From Acidobacteriota bacterium (GTDB taxonomy: Bacteria > Acidobacteriota > Terriglobia > Terriglobales > Acidobacteriaceae), in contig QIAS01000266.1 in NCBI GenBank assembly GCA_003225615.1, forward strand, positions 1-6,859: a DNA stretch of 6,859 nucleotides. Reading direction: 5' to 3'. Positions 6,150 to 6,859 of this stretch are shown piece by piece; position 1 is the stretch's first letter; each line of letters opens with the position of its first letter. Below the pieces are notes generated by a model. It made no database searches and had not been told where the DNA came from. It saw nothing but the letters and a program-made list of their open reading frames with translations. The position numbers and the translations under genes are program-made.

Positions 6150-6859
6150 CTACCGTGCCGTCCACCCGCCATCTATAAGAACTGTATGACCGGTGATGAG
6201 AGACGCTGCGGGCGACGCCAGGAACACTACCGCTCCGGCAACCTCCATGGGTTCACCAATCCGGTGCAGAGCGGCAATACGTTCGATCACATCGGAACGG
6301 AATGCCGCATCCGCCAGCGCCGGCTCAGTTCCGGGGGTGCGAATGAACGTGGGAGCCACCGCATTCACCGTGATCTTGTACTTGCCCCATTCGACGGCAA
6401 GGCATTTCGTAAGATGCGAAATAGCTGCCTTGGTCATGCAGTAGATCGACTCACCAGGTAAGGCGACGAACCCGGCCTGCGAGCCCACGTTAATGATGCG
6501 GCCGCGCTTCTGCCGAATCATGATTCGTCCTGCCGCCTGGCTGGCAAGAAAAGTTCCTTTAAGATTCACTGCGACGGTAAGATCAAAATCTTATTCCTTA
6601 ACATTTTCAGCGGGATTCTCAGGGCCAAGCCCGGCGTTGTTGACCAGAATATCGAGTCGGCCAAAATGGGCTGCGCTCTCCTGAATGGCGCGGGAAATCT
6701 GGTCAGGACTCGTCATATCCATCTGCAACGGAAGCGCACGCCGTCCCAGGGCAGCGATTTCCTGCACCAGGTCATTTCCGGTTTTCACGTCCCGCAGTCC
6801 GAGAGCAACATTAGCACCGGAGTGAGCCAGCGCCAGGGCGATGGCACGGCCCAATCCAC
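6150..6859 (-). pseudogene. Short-chain dehydrogenase/reductase (SDR) interrupted by an in-frame TAA; N-terminus cut by window edge
   Basis: The minus-strand frame enters at the right edge in the middle of the nucleotide-binding glycine motif (G-L-G-R-A-I-A-L-A-L-A). Counting from the Leu codon at 6854, it shows VALGLRD (17-22), M-D-M-T-S-P-D (45-51) and the N-N-A-G motif (72-75), then hits TAA at 6593-6591 (codon 88). Reading on in the same frame gives DFDLTVAVNLKGTFLAS with the conserved N97, catalytic S125, Y138 and K142 (Y-C-M-T-K), V-A-P-T-F-I-R-T-P, and the classic end I-T-G-H-T-V-L-I-D-G-G-W. With the stop ignored, length is about 234 residues plus some 15 missing, which is normal for a classical SDR of about 250. 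Family members are NAD(P)-dependent oxidoreductases (FabG, gluconate 5-dehydrogenase and sugar-dehydrogenase-like); the substrate is not predictable. A single base change explains the stop. Neither half should work alone: one lacks the catalytic residues, the other the cofactor site. Confidence 0.85.

Noticed and set aside
5851..6165. Minus-strand open frame of 104 codons across the end of the lipoprotein gene and the following spacer
   Set aside because: Mostly antisense to well-supported coding sequence, with no domain and no ribosome binding site; the spacer 6022-6149 otherwise shows nothing recognisable.
6150..6854. Two separate small genes instead of one SDR
   Set aside because: Both pieces are in the same frame and together make a full-length classical SDR; half-length SDRs with complementary missing motifs are not plausible independent genes.

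Overview
This window looks like chromosomal DNA of an acidobacterium (Acidobacteriota, probably Terriglobia/Koribacter-like). That placement is an inference from protein style, not from a marker gene. It rests on an HTH protein of the kind that precedes TPR proteins in this phylum, a stand-alone SWIB protein, a PAP2 phosphatase with the phylum's usual ReRP...G.GRFW wording, a glycine-zipper envelope protein, and an Ig-repeat plus PQQ-like beta-propeller lipoprotein. I see no tRNA, rRNA, CRISPR array, insertion sequence or phage gene.

Layout, left to right. (1) Positions 1-142, minus strand: the start of a gene with a MerR-like helix-turn-helix, cut by the window edge. (2) A 202-bp divergent spacer with weak promoter-like elements. 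(3) 345-602, plus: an 85-residue SWIB-domain protein, followed by a weak terminator-like hairpin. (4) 640-1632, minus: a secreted acidobacterial-type hypothetical protein. Its longest start codon interlocks with that of the next gene in a shared CATG, and a 13-bp dyad lies just inside it. (5) 1631-2428, plus: a secreted glycine-zipper protein. (6) 2427-2500: a cluster of degenerate GTACGAA units forming two mutually exclusive hairpins between convergent genes. (7) 2506-3384, minus: a secreted PAP2-superfamily protein with two altered active-site residues and a likely TTG start. (8) A 288-bp divergent spacer. (9) 3673-6021, plus: a 782-residue lipoprotein with three Ig-like repeats and a PQQ-like propeller. 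(10) 6150-6859, minus: a short-chain dehydrogenase interrupted by one in-frame TAA and cut by the right edge.

The genes alternate in strand, so no multi-gene operon is visible. Four of the seven (the hypothetical, glycine-zipper, PAP2 and propeller proteins) carry export signals, so the centre of the window is envelope or secreted functions. The two left-hand genes encode nucleic-acid-associated proteins. Nothing here forms a recognisable new multi-gene system. The points most worth a second look are the nonsense-interrupted SDR, the GTACGAA repeat cluster, the CATG start overlap with its dyad, and the altered PAP2 active site.
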